Shown here in pieces: positions 8,372 through 17,168 of a stretch of 64,000 nucleotides of DNA. The position numbers and the translations under genes were made by a program. The stretch's first letter is position 1. Each line of letters begins with the position of its first letter. The notes under the pieces are model-generated. The model had not been told where the DNA came from, did not search any database, and worked only from the letters and a program-made list of their open reading frames with translations. The stretch comes from Novosphingobium lentum NBRC 107847. GTDB taxonomy: Bacteria > Pseudomonadota > Alphaproteobacteria > Sphingomonadales > Sphingomonadaceae. The stretch lies in NCBI RefSeq assembly GCF_001590965.1, contig NZ_BCTW01000019.1, positions 33,386-97,385 on the forward strand, written 5' to 3'.

Positions 8372-9975
8372 CAGCGGGCCTTCCCGACGTGAAACCCGCG
8401 ATAGCCGTGTTCGGCCACTTCGCGGCACTTGGCCTGATAGGTGTCGACCCCGCCGAGGTAGGGCATGAACACGCGCGGTTTGCCCGGCACATTGGCGCCG
8501 ATGTACCAGCTGTTGGCCTGGGTGAAGAGCGTGCCTTCGGCCAGACTCGCGACATGTTCGACCCACGCCGACTGCGCGTCCTCGTCCGCCTCGATCGTGG
8601 TCACGCCGTTGCCGCGCATCCATTCGATGCAGTTGCCGATCCATTCGATGTCGTGTTCGATCGACAGCACCATGTTGCTGAACACCGACGGGCTGCCCGG
8701 TCCGGTAACGATGAACAGGTTGGGAAAGCCGGCCACCGCCAAGCCCAGATAGGTCCTGGGGCCATCGGCCCAGGCATCGCGCAGCAACCGGCCATCGCGC
8801 CCGCGAATGGCGATGGCGTTGAGCGAGCCGGTGATCGCATCATAGCCGGTCGCGCAGACCAGCGCGTCGAGCGGATATTCGCCCGTGCTGGTGACCATCG
8901 CCGATACGGTCATGTGGCTGAACGGCTCGGATCGCAGATCGACCAACGCAACGTTTTCCCGATTGAACGTCGCGTAATAATCGGTGTCGATGCACAATCG
9001 CTTGGTGCCGATGGGATAGTCCATCGGCATGATCTTACGCCGCGTCGCCGGGTCCTTGACGATTTCGGCAATCTTGGTGCGGACGAAATCGGCGATCTCG
9101 CGGTTCGTCTCGGGGTTCTCCAGCACATCGGTGAAGGCGTACATGAAGTTGTTGCCGCCCTTGATCCAGCGCCGCTCCAGTTCCTCTACCCGCCATTGCG
9201 GATCGGCCTCGTCCCACGTGCCGCTGCCGAAATCGTGGAGCACGCCGACGCGCGTGTTGCGTGCCTGGACCCGTCGTTCGGGATACGTCGCCTTCCAGTC
9301 GGCGATATAGTCCTCGGGGAACTGGAAGTTGCGCGCCGGCACGCTGTAGTGCGGCGTGCGCTGGAACACGGTCAGGTGGCTCGCCTGCCGGGCAATGCAC
9401 GGAATCGCCTGGATGCCCGACGATCCGGTGCCAATCACCCCCACCCGCTGGCCGGTAAAATCGACGCCCCCCTGCGGCCATTGTCCGGTGTGGTAGATCG
9501 GCCCGGCAAAGTCGCCGATGCCCTTGATGTCGGGCAGCTTCGTGTTCGAAAGGCAACCGGTCGCCATCACGCAATACGATCCGGTCAGGCTGTCGCCCGC
9601 ATCCGTCGTCACCGTCCAGCGCGCGTGGTCGGCATCGAATGTTGCACCCATGACCCGCGTGTCGAACCGGATGTCGCGCCGCAAGTCGAGCCGGTCCGCC
9701 ACGTGCCGGATATAGCCGAGGATTTCCTCCTGCGGGGCAAACCGTTCCGACCAGTGCCATTCGCGCTGCACGTCCGCGTCGAACGAGTAGGAATATTCGA
9801 GGCTGTGCACGTCGCAGCGCGCGCCGGGATAGCGGTTCCAGTACCACGTGCCGCCCACATCCGAACCCGCCTCGATCACCACCGCCGAAAGCCCGGCCGC
9901 GCGCGCGCGGTGCAGCATGTAGACGCCGGCAAACCCCGCGCCGACGATGATCACGTCGAAATTTCCGCCGCTCAT
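8371..9975 (-). CDS. Baeyer-Villiger flavin monooxygenase
   Basis: 534 residues. The FAD loop G12-A-G-F-A-G17 and NADPH loop G182-T-G-S-S-G187 flank the Baeyer-Villiger fingerprint FAGPIYHTGQWP at residues 156-167, which fits FxGxxxHxxxWP exactly. The enzyme class inserts one oxygen atom from O2 next to a ketone, using FAD and NADPH, giving an ester or lactone. It sits between the ALDH and the lactone hydrolase. I chose ATG 9975 because it follows the ALDH stop by seven bases and gives the usual N-terminus; ATG 9996 in the same frame would overlap ALDH by 14 bases. Confidence 0.9.
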   Translation of the reverse strand: MSGGNFDVIIVGAGFAGVYMLHRARAAGLSAVVIEAGSDVGGTWYWNRYPGARCDVHSLEYSYSFDADVQREWHWSERFAPQEEILGYIRHVADRLDLRRDIRFDTRVMGATFDADHARWTVTTDAGDSLTGSYCVMATGCLSNTKLPDIKGIGDFAGPIYHTGQWPQGGVDFTGQRVGVIGTGSSGIQAIPCIARQASHLTVFQRTPHYSVPARNFQFPEDYIADWKATYPERRVQARNTRVGVLHDFGSGTWDEADPQWRVEELERRWIKGGNNFMYAFTDVLENPETNREIADFVRTKIAEIVKDPATRRKIMPMDYPIGTKRLCIDTDYYATFNRENVALVDLRSEPFSHMTVSAMVTSTGEYPLDALVCATGYDAITGSLNAIAIRGRDGRLLRDAWADGPRTYLGLAVAGFPNLFIVTGPGSPSVFSNMVLSIEHDIEWIGNCIEWMRGNGVTTIEADEDAQSAWVEHVASLAEGTLFTQANSWYIGANVPGKPRVFMPYLGGVDTYQAKCREVAEHGYRGFHVGKAR

Positions 9976-9982
9976 GGTCGCA

Positions 9983-11458
9983 TCATTCCCCGGCAATGTT
10001 CATCCACACGGTTTTGTTGAGCAAGTATTCGTCAAGGTGCCACGGTCCGCCCTTGACCCCGTAACCGCTTTGCCGCGCGCCGGTCATGGTCACGCCGGGA
10101 TCGGTGACGGCGTAGCAGTTGGTCCAGGTCATCCCCGCGCGCAGCGACCGCGCCACGCGGTGCGCGCGCCCCAGGTTCTGCGTCCAGATGCCACTGCCCA
10201 AGCCGTAGGTGGTGTCGTTGGCCATCGCCACGACCTCCGCCTCGCTGTCGAACGGGATCGCCGCGATCACCGGGCCGAAGATTTCCTCGCGCGCGACGCG
10301 CATGCTGTTGTCGACATCGGCGAGCACCGTCGGCGAAACGAAAAACCCGTCCGCCAGATCGCCACCGAGCCGTTCCCCGCCCGACACGATCCGCGCGCCA
10401 TCGGCCCGGGCGATATCGAAATACCCGGTCACTTTCTCAAGCTGCATCGACGACGCCAGCGGTCCCAGCTGCGTTTGCGGATCGAGGCTTGGTCCGACTT
10501 TGAGCGACCGCCCGACCTCGGCCACCTTCTCCACGAAATCCGCATAGATCGACCGTTCGACGAACAGCCGCGTGCCCGCGTAGCAGACCTGCCCGGAGTT
10601 GTTGAAACAGGCCATCGCCGCGCCGCGCGCCGCCAGTTCCAGATCGGCGTCGGCAAACACGATGTCGGGTGATTTGCCGCCCAGTTCCACCGCGACGCGC
10701 TTCATGTTGGTGGCCGAAGCCTCGATGATCTTGCGCCCGGTCAGGGTCGATCCGGTAAACGCGATCTTGTCGACGTCGCGGTGCGCGGCAAGTGCCGCCC
10801 CGGCGGTCGGCCCCGGCCCGGGTACGACATTGATGACGCCCTTGGGCACACCTGCCTCGTGCAGGATTTCGGCCATCATCAGCGTCGACAGCGGCGCTTC
10901 CTCGGCGGGCTTGAGCACCAGCGTGCAGCCGGTCGCCAGCACCGGACAAATGCTCCACAACTGGGTGATCAGCGGGCCATTCCACGGGATGATCGCGCCG
11001 ACCACGCCCAGCGGCAGCTTGAGCGAATAACTGAGGTAGTCGCCCGGCGCGGAATTGGACAGCACATCGCCGCGGATGCTTAGCGCCTGCGCGGCATAAT
11101 AGCGAAACGTCTGCTGGATCCACCGGCGGAACGACAAGGTGCGCGCCAGCGGTGCGCCCATATCCATCGATTCCAGCCGGGCCAGATCCTCGAACCGCCG
11201 GTCGATTGCTGCAGCAACATCGAGCATCAGCGCCTGCCGATCGAACGGCTTCCACGACTGCCACTCGCTGTCGAACGCCCGCCGCGCCGCCGCGACCGCA
11301 TCGTCGATATCGGCGGCATCGCCGCGTGCCACCCGCGTCAGCACATGGCCTGTCGACGGATCGATGCTTTCAAAGCTGTCGCCACTGCGCGCTGGCCGCC
11401 ATTGGCCATCGATGAACAGCGGTTTGACGGTTCCGTCGAGGAAGGGATGAGCAGTCAT
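9983..11458 (-). CDS. NAD(P)-dependent aldehyde dehydrogenase
   Basis: 491 residues, full length for the superfamily. The general base Glu258 lies in VELGGKSP and the nucleophile Cys292 in SGQVCYAGTR, with the usual 34-residue spacing; IIPWNGP and GSTLTGR mark the cofactor site. It is the first gene of the minus-strand operon 11458-5588 and would oxidise the aldehyde from the zinc alcohol dehydrogenase to a carboxylate. A shared 21-base element lies just upstream at 11462-11482, directly against the start codon. Confidence 0.9.
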   Translation of the reverse strand: MTAHPFLDGTVKPLFIDGQWRPARSGDSFESIDPSTGHVLTRVARGDAADIDDAVAAARRAFDSEWQSWKPFDRQALMLDVAAAIDRRFEDLARLESMDMGAPLARTLSFRRWIQQTFRYYAAQALSIRGDVLSNSAPGDYLSYSLKLPLGVVGAIIPWNGPLITQLWSICPVLATGCTLVLKPAEEAPLSTLMMAEILHEAGVPKGVINVVPGPGPTAGAALAAHRDVDKIAFTGSTLTGRKIIEASATNMKRVAVELGGKSPDIVFADADLELAARGAAMACFNNSGQVCYAGTRLFVERSIYADFVEKVAEVGRSLKVGPSLDPQTQLGPLASSMQLEKVTGYFDIARADGARIVSGGERLGGDLADGFFVSPTVLADVDNSMRVAREEIFGPVIAAIPFDSEAEVVAMANDTTYGLGSGIWTQNLGRAHRVARSLRAGMTWTNCYAVTDPGVTMTGARQSGYGVKGGPWHLDEYLLNKTVWMNIAGE

Positions 11459-11461
11459 AAT

Positions 11462-11482
11462 CGAATTTCCTTCGGATTTTTC
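11462..11482 (+). promoter_or_regulatory. Candidate operator, shared 21-base element (copy 2)
   Basis: CGA-N7-TCGG with T-rich tail, four bases from the ALDH start and 58 bases before the divergent CoA-transferase start. An inverted pair TCGAA/TTCGA brackets the element. The position would allow repression of ALDH translation or transcription initiation. Confidence 0.55.
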
Positions 11483-11539
11483 GACTTAAGCAAACCCCGG
11501 GCTTGTATCAAAGCGGAATCTGCGGTGTGGTCGCGGACG

Positions 11540-12757
11540 ATGAACAAAACCAGTGATCACGGCCCGACTTATCCGCTCGACGGCATCACGGTGCTCGACC
11601 TGTCGCAGATCTACAACGGGCCTTATGCCACGTTCCTGATGGCGCTGGCGGGCGCCCGGGTGATCAAGGTGGAGCCGCCCGGCGGCGAACCGTTGCGCCG
11701 CCGGGGCGCGGTCGGCGGGGCAGCGCTGCCGTTCGCCATGCTCAACGGCTGCAAGGAATCGCTCGTCCTCGATCTCAAGACCCCGCAAGGCAAGGCGGCG
11801 CTGCTCGATCTGGCGCACAGTTCCGACGTACTGGTCGAAAACTTCGCACCCGGCACGATGGACCGGTTGGGGCTTGGCGATGCGGCGCTGCAGGCGCTCA
11901 ATCCCCGGCTGATCTATGCCTCGAGTTCGGGCTACGGCCGCGACGGGCCTTATGCCGCGTATCCGGCGATGGACCTGACCGTGCAGGCGATGTCGGGCGC
12001 CATGCATGTCACCGGCTTTCCCGATCGTCCGCCGGTGAAAGCCGGACCCGCGATTGCCGATTTCTTCACCGGCATCCATTTTTACGGTGCGATCATGACC
12101 GCGTTGTTCGAGCGTGAGCGGACCGGCGTGGCGCGGCGGCTGGAAGTGGCGATGCAGGATTCGGTCTATGCCTCGCTCAGTTCCAACCTCGGCATGCACT
12201 GGTTTGCGCAAGGCGCGGACGTGCCGTCGCGCACCGGCAACCGCCACGGCGGGCTCGCCGAATGTCCCTACAACGTCTATCCTACCAGCGATGGCTATGT
12301 TTCGGTGATGTGCGTCGGCGATGGTCACTGGCGCACGCTGGCGGCGGTGATGGGCCGCCCCGAACTGGCCGACGATCCGCGCTATGCCACATTGAAGCAC
12401 CGCGTCACGCAGATGGATGCGATCGACGCGCTGGTCGAAGCGTGGACGCTGCCGCAAACCACCGTGCAGGTGTTCGAAACGCTGATGGCCGCGCATCTGC
12501 CGAGCGCTCCGGTGCGCAATCTCGATCAGGTGATGGCCGACCCCAACATGCATGCGCGCGGCGCGTTGCAGCACATCGATCATCCCGAATTCGGGCCGCT
12601 GGTGGTGATGCACTCGCCGCTGCGGTATGACGGCGTGCCGCTGCGCCCGCTCGAGCCAAGCCGCCCGCTGGGCGCAGATACCGCGCGGGTGCTGGAGGAG
12701 CGCACCACGCTGTCGGCGGCCGACAGGTCTGTCGTTCTCGCCCGCAACGTCACCTGA
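11540..12757 (+). CDS. CaiB/BaiF (family III) CoA transferase
   Basis: 405 residues. The N-terminal VLDLSQIYNGPYATFLMA, IKVEPPGG and the catalytic Asp145 in PAMDLTVQAMSG are typical of family III CoA transferases, which move CoA between carboxylates through an aspartyl-CoA thioester. It is divergent from the ring-cleavage operon and separated by 81 bases, so it is well placed to activate the acid or diacid product for beta-oxidation. The start at 11540 gives the family N-terminus; a frame open back to 11345 would run through the ALDH promoter and start. Confidence 0.87.
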   Translation: MNKTSDHGPTYPLDGITVLDLSQIYNGPYATFLMALAGARVIKVEPPGGEPLRRRGAVGGAALPFAMLNGCKESLVLDLKTPQGKAALLDLAHSSDVLVENFAPGTMDRLGLGDAALQALNPRLIYASSSGYGRDGPYAAYPAMDLTVQAMSGAMHVTGFPDRPPVKAGPAIADFFTGIHFYGAIMTALFERERTGVARRLEVAMQDSVYASLSSNLGMHWFAQGADVPSRTGNRHGGLAECPYNVYPTSDGYVSVMCVGDGHWRTLAAVMGRPELADDPRYATLKHRVTQMDAIDALVEAWTLPQTTVQVFETLMAAHLPSAPVRNLDQVMADPNMHARGALQHIDHPEFGPLVVMHSPLRYDGVPLRPLEPSRPLGADTARVLEERTTLSAADRSVVLARNVT

Positions 12758-12798
12758 CACGGTCGCGCACCCGTATGAGAGCATCCGTGATGGCTTGA

Positions 12799-12896
12799 CC
12801 CAAACCGGCTCATCCCGAGCGACTTCGAGGGATGCCGAGCCAGGATCACAGGGAGCGCAACGTGTCTCGACTTCGCTCGACATGGGCGGGTTTGGG
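12799..12896. repeat. REP-like inverted repeat (TCATCCCGAGCG type)
   Basis: Imperfect palindrome with outer arms around CCCAAACC at 12799 and GGTTTGGG near 12889, inner arms TCATCCCGAGCGACTTCGAG and TCTCGACTTCGCTCGACATG. It occupies most of the gap between the convergent CoA-transferase and SDR genes. The same family recurs at 51790-51876 and around 62108-62476. Confidence 0.8.
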
Positions 12897-12921
12897 TGAG
12901 CCAATCCAATGCCATCGCGCT

Positions 12922-13785
12922 TCAATCCATGCGATACCCGCCATCGACGTTGAGCGTCTGCCCGGTGATGTAGCTGGCATCCGGCCCCAACAGGAACGCG
13001 ATCGCTGCGCCCAATTCGCTTGTCGCCCCGCGTCGCCCCATCGGGATTATCGCGTGATTGTAGGTCGCCTTGAAGTCATCGAAGGCGATGCCGGCGGCGG
13101 CCGCCTTGCGCCCGATGGTGCCGTCGAGCATGTCGCTGTCGATCGATCCCGGGCACACGCAGTTCACGCGGATGCCCTCGCGCGCGACTTCCGCCGCGAG
13201 TTGCTGGGTCAGCCCGATCACGCCAAACTTGCTGGCGCAGTACCCGCCGTAATTGGGCAGGCCGAACCGCCCGGCGAGCGATGACACATTGACGATCGCC
13301 CCGCCGCGCCCATGCGCCAGCATCGCCCCGACCGCCGCCTTGCAGCAGCGGTAGACCCCATTGAGGTTGATATCGATGGTCGCGTGCCACAACGCGTCGT
13401 CCATCGTGGCGATCGGCGCGGACCCCGCCGCGCTGGCCACCCCGGCGTTGTTCACGAGCCCGGTCAGCGGTCCGATCTCGCGTTCTGCGGCGGCGACGCA
13501 TGCTTCGACAGCGGCGCTATCGGTCACGTCGCAGTCGAGCGCCACGGCCTTGCGCCCCATCGCGCGGATTTCCTCGGCGAGCGATTCCACGCCGCGCCAG
13601 CCGGCCGCGCGTTCGTGCCCGGGCAAGTCTTCCGGCGCACGGCGGATCGCGCTGACCACCACATCTCCGCCGTCCTGGGCAATGCGCCGGGCGGTGGCCG
13701 CGCCGATCCCGCGCATCCGCCCCGCGCCGGTGATCCACACGACCTGCCCCGCCAGCTTGCCCGTTGCCTCACCAGTCCCGGTCAA
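12922..13785 (-). CDS. SDR family oxidoreductase (TTG start)
   Basis: 287 residues. ITGAGRMRGIGAA is the cofactor loop, NNAG and the catalytic YCASK are present, and the C-terminus LNVDGGYRMD is typical. No ATG gives a normal N-terminus: the only long frame begins inside the EthD gene and adds about 56 unrelated residues. TTG at 13783-13785 is the likely start, with AGGAAAGGG (13800-13792) ahead of it and a 17-base overlap with the EthD gene. The reaction is probably oxidation of a hydroxyl group in the same degradation route. The start call is moderately sure, the family call is firm. Confidence 0.8.
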   Translation of the reverse strand: MTGTGEATGKLAGQVVWITGAGRMRGIGAATARRIAQDGGDVVVSAIRRAPEDLPGHERAAGWRGVESLAEEIRAMGRKAVALDCDVTDSAAVEACVAAAEREIGPLTGLVNNAGVASAAGSAPIATMDDALWHATIDINLNGVYRCCKAAVGAMLAHGRGGAIVNVSSLAGRFGLPNYGGYCASKFGVIGLTQQLAAEVAREGIRVNCVCPGSIDSDMLDGTIGRKAAAAGIAFDDFKATYNHAIIPMGRRGATSELGAAIAFLLGPDASYITGQTLNVDGGYRMD

Positions 13786-14551
13786 CGAACACCCTTTCCT
13801 TGCCTGCGAGGAAGGTCGATCTTGTCCAGTCGATGAACCGGCGTTCGTCGGCCACCGCTGCGGCTTTCGCCGCGTCGGCCTCGGGCCCGGTTCGGGGCGA
13901 GAGCCGGTCGAACCAGGCTTCGGCATGCCCCATATAGTCGCCCTCGGGCGCACCGAAGATCGCGGCCAGCTCTGCCGTCAGCGGGCTGGGCGTACGGTGG
14001 ACCTGAGTGTACGCCAGCGCACCGCGCGCCGCCGCATGGCTGCGCACCAGCGGTCCATGACGAGTCAGCCACCAGCCTCGCGCGTCGGCATCGGTCAGTT
14101 GCGGAAGCGGCCGCAACGCGAAGTGCACCTTGACCACGCCCGTGCGCGCGCCCGCGACCACGCGCTGCGGTCCCGTTAACACTTGCGGATATTCGTGCGC
14201 CAGCCACAACGGCGAGCCGCCCGGTTCGGTCAGGTCCGCCAGCGCTTCGGCCAGCCGGGCCAGCCGTTGCCGCGCGTCCGCCGATGCCAGCACCGACCGC
14301 AGCGCATCTTCCGACGACCACCACGTTTCCGCCACACCGTCTGCCGCCGACTCCATCGCGCCGCGATCGGCCTGCGCCGCGGCTTCGATCGCGGCGGTGG
14401 TATCGCCGCGCCAGGTTTGCACATGGCGCACGATGGCGCAGTGGGTCTGTTCGGCAGCGAACGCCGGGCCCATGACATCGCGCCACTGCCGGTCGAAATC
14501 GGCCGCCGAAACATCCGCTCGGCGCTTCAGCAGATGCACCAGCCGGATCAT
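13769..14551 (-). CDS. EthD domain protein, tandem repeat
   Basis: 260 residues with two copies of the EthD dimeric alpha-beta barrel: an N-terminal one starting MIRLVHLLKRR with FDRQWRDVMGP, and a second from about residue 137 (GVVKVHFALRP, WWLTRHGPLVR). EthD-like proteins accompany ether or steroid degradation oxygenases; the fold may bind small hydrophobic ligands. Here it lies between a PQQ dehydrogenase and an SDR, overlapping the SDR gene by 17 bases. A catalytic function is not established. Confidence 0.75.
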   Translation of the reverse strand: MIRLVHLLKRRADVSAADFDRQWRDVMGPAFAAEQTHCAIVRHVQTWRGDTTAAIEAAAQADRGAMESAADGVAETWWSSEDALRSVLASADARQRLARLAEALADLTEPGGSPLWLAHEYPQVLTGPQRVVAGARTGVVKVHFALRPLPQLTDADARGWWLTRHGPLVRSHAAARGALAYTQVHRTPSPLTAELAAIFGAPEGDYMGHAEAWFDRLSPRTGPEADAAKAAAVADERRFIDWTRSTFLAGKERVFVDRDW

Positions 14552-14572
14552 CGCGCCCGTCCCACTTGGCGC

Positions 14573-16669
14573 CTACTTGCCGCCCAGCTTGAACACCCAC
14601 AGCCGGATCCCGCCATTGGCCGATTCCAGTTCGGGCGCCAGTGTCGAGACGAGGATGTCGACCGAATTGCCGCCGCCGGTGGTGACCGCGACATACTGTT
14701 CGCCATCGATGGCGAAGGTGATCGGGGTCGCGCTCGGCATCTGGTCGAGCCGCGCCTCCCACAGCACCGCGCCGGTGGTGGAATCATACGCCTTGAAGCT
14801 GCGATCGCGACCGCCGCCGAACACGACGTTGCCCGCCGTCGCCAGCGCGGCGGACGAGGTCGGCGCGCGCTGGCGGGTGTTCCAGCGCTGCGTCTTGCCG
14901 GCAACGTCGATCGCCATCATCCCGCCGATCTTGCCCGGATTGTTGCGCGGCACGTCCACGCCATAGCGGATGTCGAACGCCTCGCCCTTCATCCACATGT
15001 AGTTCATGCAATCGTTGAAGTAGGGCATGAACAACGTGCCGCTGCGCGGGTCGAAACTCGTCGGCGGCCAACTGCGCGCGCCGGTGGCGTAAGGGCACAG
15101 CTTCAACAGCACGTTGGCCTTGGGCTCCAGCGCGGGATCGGTGGTCTTGCGCCCGGTTGTCGGATCGATTTTCGTCACCAGCGTCTGCAGGCCCGAATCG
15201 TACGAGCCGATGTACTTGCCCGTGCGCGCATCGAGCATGTCGATGATGCCCAGCTTGCCCATGGTCATCACCGCGCGCTGGTGGCCGGTCTTGCCCGGCA
15301 GGTCGATGATCTGGCGTTCGAACACCCAGTCCATGTCCCACACATCGCGCTGCATGTGCTGGTAATGCCAGTTGAGCTTGCCGGTATCGGGGTTCAGCGC
15401 CAGCGTGCTGTCGGTATACAGCGCATCGTTCTTGCCCGTGCCCGGCGCCATCAGCGGCGCGATGTGATAGGTCTGGCCGGTGCCGAACAGCACGTTGTTG
15501 TTGACCGCATCATACGTGCCGGCCGCCCACACCGAAGCACCATTGCGCTCTTCCACCGGGGCGCCGTTCCAGGTGTCGCTGCCGGGCTCGCCCGGTTTGG
15601 GAATCGTGTAGAAACGCCATGCTTCCGCCCCGGTCGCGGCATCGAGGCCCACGATGAAGCAGTGACCCGGCTCCTCTGCCCCGGCGCAACCGGTGATGCC
15701 CTGGATGACCTTGCCTCGCACCACGATCGGCCCGCCGTTGATCCGCAGCGTCGCTCGCGGCTTTTCGATGTAGTGGTCCCACACCAGCTTGCCGCTGTGC
15801 ATGTCGATCGCCAGCATGTGGTTGTCGATCGTGGGCACATACAGGTTCTGGCCATAGATCGCGATGGCGCGTGGCTGGGTGGCCGGGGCACCGAACATCG
15901 GGATCGTCACCGGGCGATCGTACTCCCACAGCAGATCGCCGTTCCTGACGTCGAACGCCTGCACATTGCCGTTGGAATTCACGAACAGCACGCCGTCGTG
16001 GACCAGCGGGGTGATCCCGTTCGATCCGTTGGTGAGCGCCGCCGACCATGCCAGCGTCAGCTTGCCGACATTGCCGGCATTGATCTTGGTCAGCGGACTG
16101 AAGCCGTAGCCATCGTCCGTCCGCCGCCATTGCAGCCAGTCGCCGTCGGGCGGATTGCGCAGCATGGCCTCGGTCACGGGCGAAAGACCGGCGAGCCTGC
16201 CAGCGCGAGCCTGCATCACCGCTTTCCACGTGTCGTCGTGATTGACGACCTGGTCGAGATTGCCGTCGGGCTTGGGCGCATCGGCTTCGCTGTGAAGCAC
16301 GGGAGCGGAAGCCGCCGTGGTGCTGCCGTCGGTCGGAATACCGTTGGCCGCCGCGATGTGCGCGGCGATCGCCTGCGAAACGTCGGGCGTCAGACTGCCC
16401 GGCGCGGTCGGCGGCATGGTCTTGCGGATTTTCTGCAACAGCGCGTCATAGCCCGCCTCGCGCCACCGGGCAGCGAATGTCGCGCTCTTGAGCGAAGGCC
16501 CCATCGCCCCGCTCATGTCTGCGCCGTGGCAACCCGCGCAGCTGGCTTCATACAGCGACGCGGCGCTTGGCTTGTCCTGGCTGGCGAGCGGCCCGGCCCA
16601 GGCCGCACCGATGGCCATGGCCGCGATCACAACCGGCGCGCCCAACGACTTGCGCATGAACTTCGTCAT
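14573..16669 (-). CDS. PQQ-dependent dehydrogenase with N-terminal cytochrome c domain
   Basis: 698 residues. A signal peptide (about residues 1-25) precedes a haem c motif Cys44-x-x-Cys47-His48, then from about residue 150 an eight-bladed quinoprotein propeller. WD-type blades with AxDxxTGxxxW repeats, TWNGAPVEERNGASVW and the active-site strand RDVWDMDW are visible. Such enzymes oxidise alcohols or aldehydes in the periplasm and pass electrons through haem c to the respiratory chain. In well-known quinohaemoprotein alcohol dehydrogenases the cytochrome is C-terminal; here it is N-terminal. A paralogue lies at 41964-44048. Confidence 0.88.
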   Translation of the reverse strand: MTKFMRKSLGAPVVIAAMAIGAAWAGPLASQDKPSAASLYEASCAGCHGADMSGAMGPSLKSATFAARWREAGYDALLQKIRKTMPPTAPGSLTPDVSQAIAAHIAAANGIPTDGSTTAASAPVLHSEADAPKPDGNLDQVVNHDDTWKAVMQARAGRLAGLSPVTEAMLRNPPDGDWLQWRRTDDGYGFSPLTKINAGNVGKLTLAWSAALTNGSNGITPLVHDGVLFVNSNGNVQAFDVRNGDLLWEYDRPVTIPMFGAPATQPRAIAIYGQNLYVPTIDNHMLAIDMHSGKLVWDHYIEKPRATLRINGGPIVVRGKVIQGITGCAGAEEPGHCFIVGLDAATGAEAWRFYTIPKPGEPGSDTWNGAPVEERNGASVWAAGTYDAVNNNVLFGTGQTYHIAPLMAPGTGKNDALYTDSTLALNPDTGKLNWHYQHMQRDVWDMDWVFERQIIDLPGKTGHQRAVMTMGKLGIIDMLDARTGKYIGSYDSGLQTLVTKIDPTTGRKTTDPALEPKANVLLKLCPYATGARSWPPTSFDPRSGTLFMPYFNDCMNYMWMKGEAFDIRYGVDVPRNNPGKIGGMMAIDVAGKTQRWNTRQRAPTSSAALATAGNVVFGGGRDRSFKAYDSTTGAVLWEARLDQMPSATPITFAIDGEQYVAVTTGGGNSVDILVSTLAPELESANGGIRLWVFKLGGK

Positions 16670-16741
16670 CGTCGCGATGTCCCTCTCCCAAGAGCTTACA
16701 GGACGTGCCCGAAGCGGTCGATGCGGTCAATCGGCGATGGG

Positions 16742-16762
16742 ACTTTTCCCGACGAATAGTCG
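16742..16762 (-). promoter_or_regulatory. Candidate operator, shared 21-base element (copy 7)
   Basis: Read on the minus strand the site gives CGAC, seven bases, TCGGGAAAAG. It lies 73 bases upstream of the PQQ dehydrogenase start and 71 bases after the end of the cytochrome c gene, in a gap of 163 bases with no other feature. It suggests that the PQQ-EthD-SDR genes have their own promoter. Confidence 0.55.
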
Positions 16763-16832
16763 AATCACACCACATAGCTTCGCAGGTGACGGACGGATAA
16801 CGCCGGCCCGCGCGACAACGACATCGCAAGCG

Positions 16833-17168
16833 TCAGCGCAACCCGATCCGGTTCGCCGCCGCGATGCGACGCGCAATCGCGGTATAGGCCGCGGGCTTAA
16901 GACTACCCGCCTTGCCCAACGGCATCGTCGCGCGGATTCTTGCCAGCAGCGCGGCATATCCGGCGGCCTGCCAACGCGGCGCAAACGCTGCACCGGTCAG
17001 CGCCGGCCCCATGCCGCCATTCATCGCCACTCCGTGGCACGACGCGCAATTCGCTGCATAAAGCGACGCACTATCGGATTTTGACGGCGCGCCCAGCAGG
17101 GCAGTCGATGCAACCAGCAAGACGATGGGGGCAAAGCTGCCGAGCGCGAGGCGGACGTGGGTTTTCAT
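16833..17168 (-). CDS. Periplasmic c-type cytochrome
   Basis: 111 residues: signal peptide of about 27 residues, haem motif Cys41-x-x-Cys44-His45, and a candidate axial Met in ATMPLGKAG. The whole mature sequence resembles the N-terminal cytochrome domain of the PQQ dehydrogenase next door (shared SASLY, GPxL, RW-AGY-ALL, IR-TMP). It therefore looks like a stand-alone duplicate of that domain. It may accept electrons from the dehydrogenase. It is upstream of the dehydrogenase on the same strand, divergent from the TetR gene. Confidence 0.85.
   Translation of the reverse strand: MKTHVRLALGSFAPIVLLVASTALLGAPSKSDSASLYAANCASCHGVAMNGGMGPALTGAAFAPRWQAAGYAALLARIRATMPLGKAGSLKPAAYTAIARRIAAANRIGLR

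Noticed and set aside
14183..16759. 858-codon plus-strand open frame
   Set aside because: It is the mirror of the EthD and PQQ dehydrogenase genes. The translation is low-complexity Arg/His/Ala and lacks any motif.
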